Shown here in pieces: positions 32,595 to 32,704 of a stretch of 32,704 nucleotides of DNA. Position 1 is the stretch's first letter. Every line of letters starts with the position of its first letter. Source of the DNA: Desulfobulbaceae bacterium (GTDB taxonomy: Bacteria > Desulfobacterota > Desulfobulbia > Desulfobulbales > VMSU01); contig JADGBM010000028.1 in NCBI GenBank assembly GCA_015231515.1, forward strand, positions 1 to 32,704, given 5' to 3'. Made by a program: the position numbers and the translations under genes. A model generated the notes under the pieces. The model had not been told where the DNA came from and made no database searches. It worked only from the letters and a program-made list of their open reading frames with translations.

Positions 32595-32671
32595 GCCCTG
32601 AAAGGGCCAGAACATACCAGCCCAGGGCAACGCCCTGGGGACTGGAATAGTACAGATAGCCCTGAAAGGGC
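32595..32671. repeat. Cluster of short palindromic repeats
   Basis: Two identical 13-base palindromes GCCCTGAAAGGGC (32595-32607 and 32659-32671) flank a longer hairpin. That hairpin has arms CCCAGGGC/GCCCTGGG and loop AAC (32621-32639), extended by CCAG/CTGG across a 2-base bulge. The pattern resembles dispersed REP-like palindromes, often linked to REP-associated transposases. The array may continue beyond the right edge. Confidence 0.7.
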
Positions 32672-32704
32672 GTGACATCTAAGCTGACCCTGCCGGTTTT
32701 AAGC

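Overview
The window looks like chromosomal DNA of an anaerobic Desulfobacterota-type bacterium (former Deltaproteobacteria). This is inferred from gene content: a periplasmic c-type-heme sensor, a system II cytochrome c assembly protein (CcsA), an archaeal/anaerobe-type homocysteine biosynthesis protein (COG1900/DUF39) next to LarE, and a very dense set of hybrid histidine kinases. No rRNA, tRNA or CRISPR array was found, so the taxonomic call stays an inference.

Layout. 1-6954 (minus strand) is a surface/polysaccharide block. It reads gmd, fcl, galE, then a multi-spanning TMTC-like glycosyltransferase with C-terminal TPRs, and then a large collagen-like secreted protein that runs off the left edge (its open frame covers 1-1620). 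7095-9245 holds an OleD/3-beta-HSD-like SDR (plus) and, convergent and overlapping, a TPR protein with a degenerate receiver domain. 9352-14063 (minus) is a tight housekeeping operon: pheA, tsaD, DUF2062, rsmA and an iron-containing alcohol dehydrogenase. 14370-17009 (plus) is a CBS-domain protein, the COG1900 sulfurtransferase and a three-cysteine LarE, which together suggest a sulfur-transfer locus.

17160-29535 (plus) is a 12-kb signalling island. A periplasmic binding protein is paired with an unorthodox kinase (HK-REC-HPt) in TorT/TorS or LuxP/LuxQ fashion. A structured, T-tract-ended element follows, then a PAS hybrid kinase, a leftover PAS fragment, and a four-gene overlapping cassette: a kinase-less heme-c sensor (Tll0287-like/HAMP/PAS), an SBP_bac_3-PAS-PAS kinase, a stand-alone receiver, and a REC-PAS-HK-REC protein. 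No DNA-binding output regulator lies in the island.

29536-32704 carries a nested inverted-repeat (MITE-like) element, a small Cys-rich protein, an NhaR-type LysR regulator divergent from ccsA, a small TerB/EF-hand-like protein, and a cluster of short palindromes at the right edge. The strongest candidates for something new are the heme-sensor/kinase cassette, the collagen-like protein beside a TMTC-like glycosyltransferase and GDP-fucose genes, and the two unassigned structured intergenic elements (20742-20849 and 29604-29829).
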